Below, in pieces: positions 5,323-5,607 of a DNA stretch of 5,607 bases (positions within the stretch are counted from its first letter, which is position 1; each line of letters begins with the position of its first letter). This stretch comes from Actinomycetota bacterium. Lineage in GTDB: Bacteria > Actinomycetota > Acidimicrobiia > Spongiisociales > ZC4RG35. The notes beneath the pieces are model-generated. The model was given only the letters and a program-made list of their open reading frames with translations. It had not been told where the DNA came from and made no database searches. The stretch spans positions 1 through 5,607 of the forward strand of contig JAKEHF010000007.1 of assembly GCA_022615295.1 (NCBI GenBank), read 5' to 3'. The position numbers were made by a program, and so were the translations under genes.

Positions 5323-5341
5323 GAGCCCTTCAACCGGGCTC
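5323..5341 (+). terminator. Small GC hairpin after the MFS gene
   Basis: GAGCCC (5323-5328) pairs with GGGCTC (5336-5341) around a 7-base loop, beginning 3 bases after the MFS stop. No T-tract follows and the next gene starts 29 bases further in the same direction, so it may only be a partial terminator or an mRNA end structure. Confidence 0.3.
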
Positions 5342-5370
5342 TCCGGGGTGACGATGATTGGGCAGAGGAG

Positions 5371-5607
5371 ATGCCGATAACCACTCTCGTCGAGACCGGG
5401 ACCCGCATGCATTCCCGGGAAAGCCGGGCCCTCTTCTCTCTGTTCGCCATCGATACCAGGGCGCTCGCCTTGGTCAGGGTGGGGTTGGCCTCGATACTCA
5501 TCTATCAGGTCCTGACGACTCCCTTCCCGAGCGCTCCGGCTTCGCTGATCGACTACAGCCTTTTAGCCGCCCTCCCCTTCGCCGTCGCCCTCCTGCTCGG
5601 TTATCGG
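5371..5607 (+). CDS. N-terminus of a multi-pass membrane protein, possibly HTTM family (3' end outside window)
   Basis: 79 codons remain open to the window edge. The opening FAIDTRALALVRVGLASILIYQ region (25-46) resembles the start of HTTM-domain proteins (horizontally transferred transmembrane, related to vitamin K-dependent gamma-carboxylase), where an Asp-x-Arg-x-Leu-x-Leu-x-Arg motif enters the first membrane helix. A second hydrophobic helix begins near residue 61. The loop between them is shorter than I expect for HTTM, so the family is a tentative reading; DoxX-like or an unrelated polytopic protein are alternatives. ATG 5371 directly abuts GAGGAG, an unusually tight spacing; the in-frame ATG at 5407 is a possible alternative that removes 12 residues. 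It follows the MFS gene by 51 bp in the same direction and may be co-transcribed. Confidence 0.6.
   Translation, partial: MPITTLVETGTRMHSRESRALFSLFAIDTRALALVRVGLASILIYQVLTTPFPSAPASLIDYSLLAALPFAVALLLGYR

Overview
The window is GC-rich, with codons that mostly end in G or C. It carries the start of a proteasome-associated AAA ATPase gene (ARC/Mpa) directly downstream of a tRNA m1A58 methyltransferase gene. That order is the classic actinobacterial arrangement at the edge of the Pup-proteasome locus (in Mycobacterium, Rv2118c lies close to mpa). The source is therefore almost certainly an actinobacterium. The overall style would fit an environmental lineage such as Acidimicrobiia, but the class is an inference only.

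Layout. 1-1930 is a leftward block: a 32-residue membrane peptide gene, then trmI joined to it by an ATGA overlap, then a 123-bp gap with a hairpin and a possible promoter, then the first 305 codons of arc, which runs off the left edge. From a short divergent gap, an 89-residue protein of unknown function reads rightward (1983-2252). 2273-3366 is the most unusual part: a gene for an AbiEi-like winged helix fused to a DUF559/Vsr-type nuclease domain, bracketed by two direct copies of a 52-bp element that differ at one base. Each copy is itself a 15-bp inverted repeat. 3370-3887 is a leftward two-gene membrane operon (Holin-X family protein and a 64-residue single-pass protein) with a GTGA overlap. 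3946-5319 is a rightward major facilitator superfamily exporter, followed after 51 bp by the start of a multi-pass membrane protein, possibly of the HTTM family, cut by the right edge.

How the parts relate. The left block belongs to housekeeping functions (tRNA modification and proteasomal unfolding). The Holin-X pair and the MFS gene are divergently transcribed from a 58-bp gap; -10-like hexamers lie 8 bases before each start codon, suggesting leaderless mRNAs. The nuclease gene looks like an accessory insertion in an otherwise compact chromosomal region: it has its own flanking repeats and uses codons (ATA, AGA, CTA) that are rare in its neighbours. No RNA gene, CRISPR array or transposase is visible, and no stretch over 300 bases lacks a gene.
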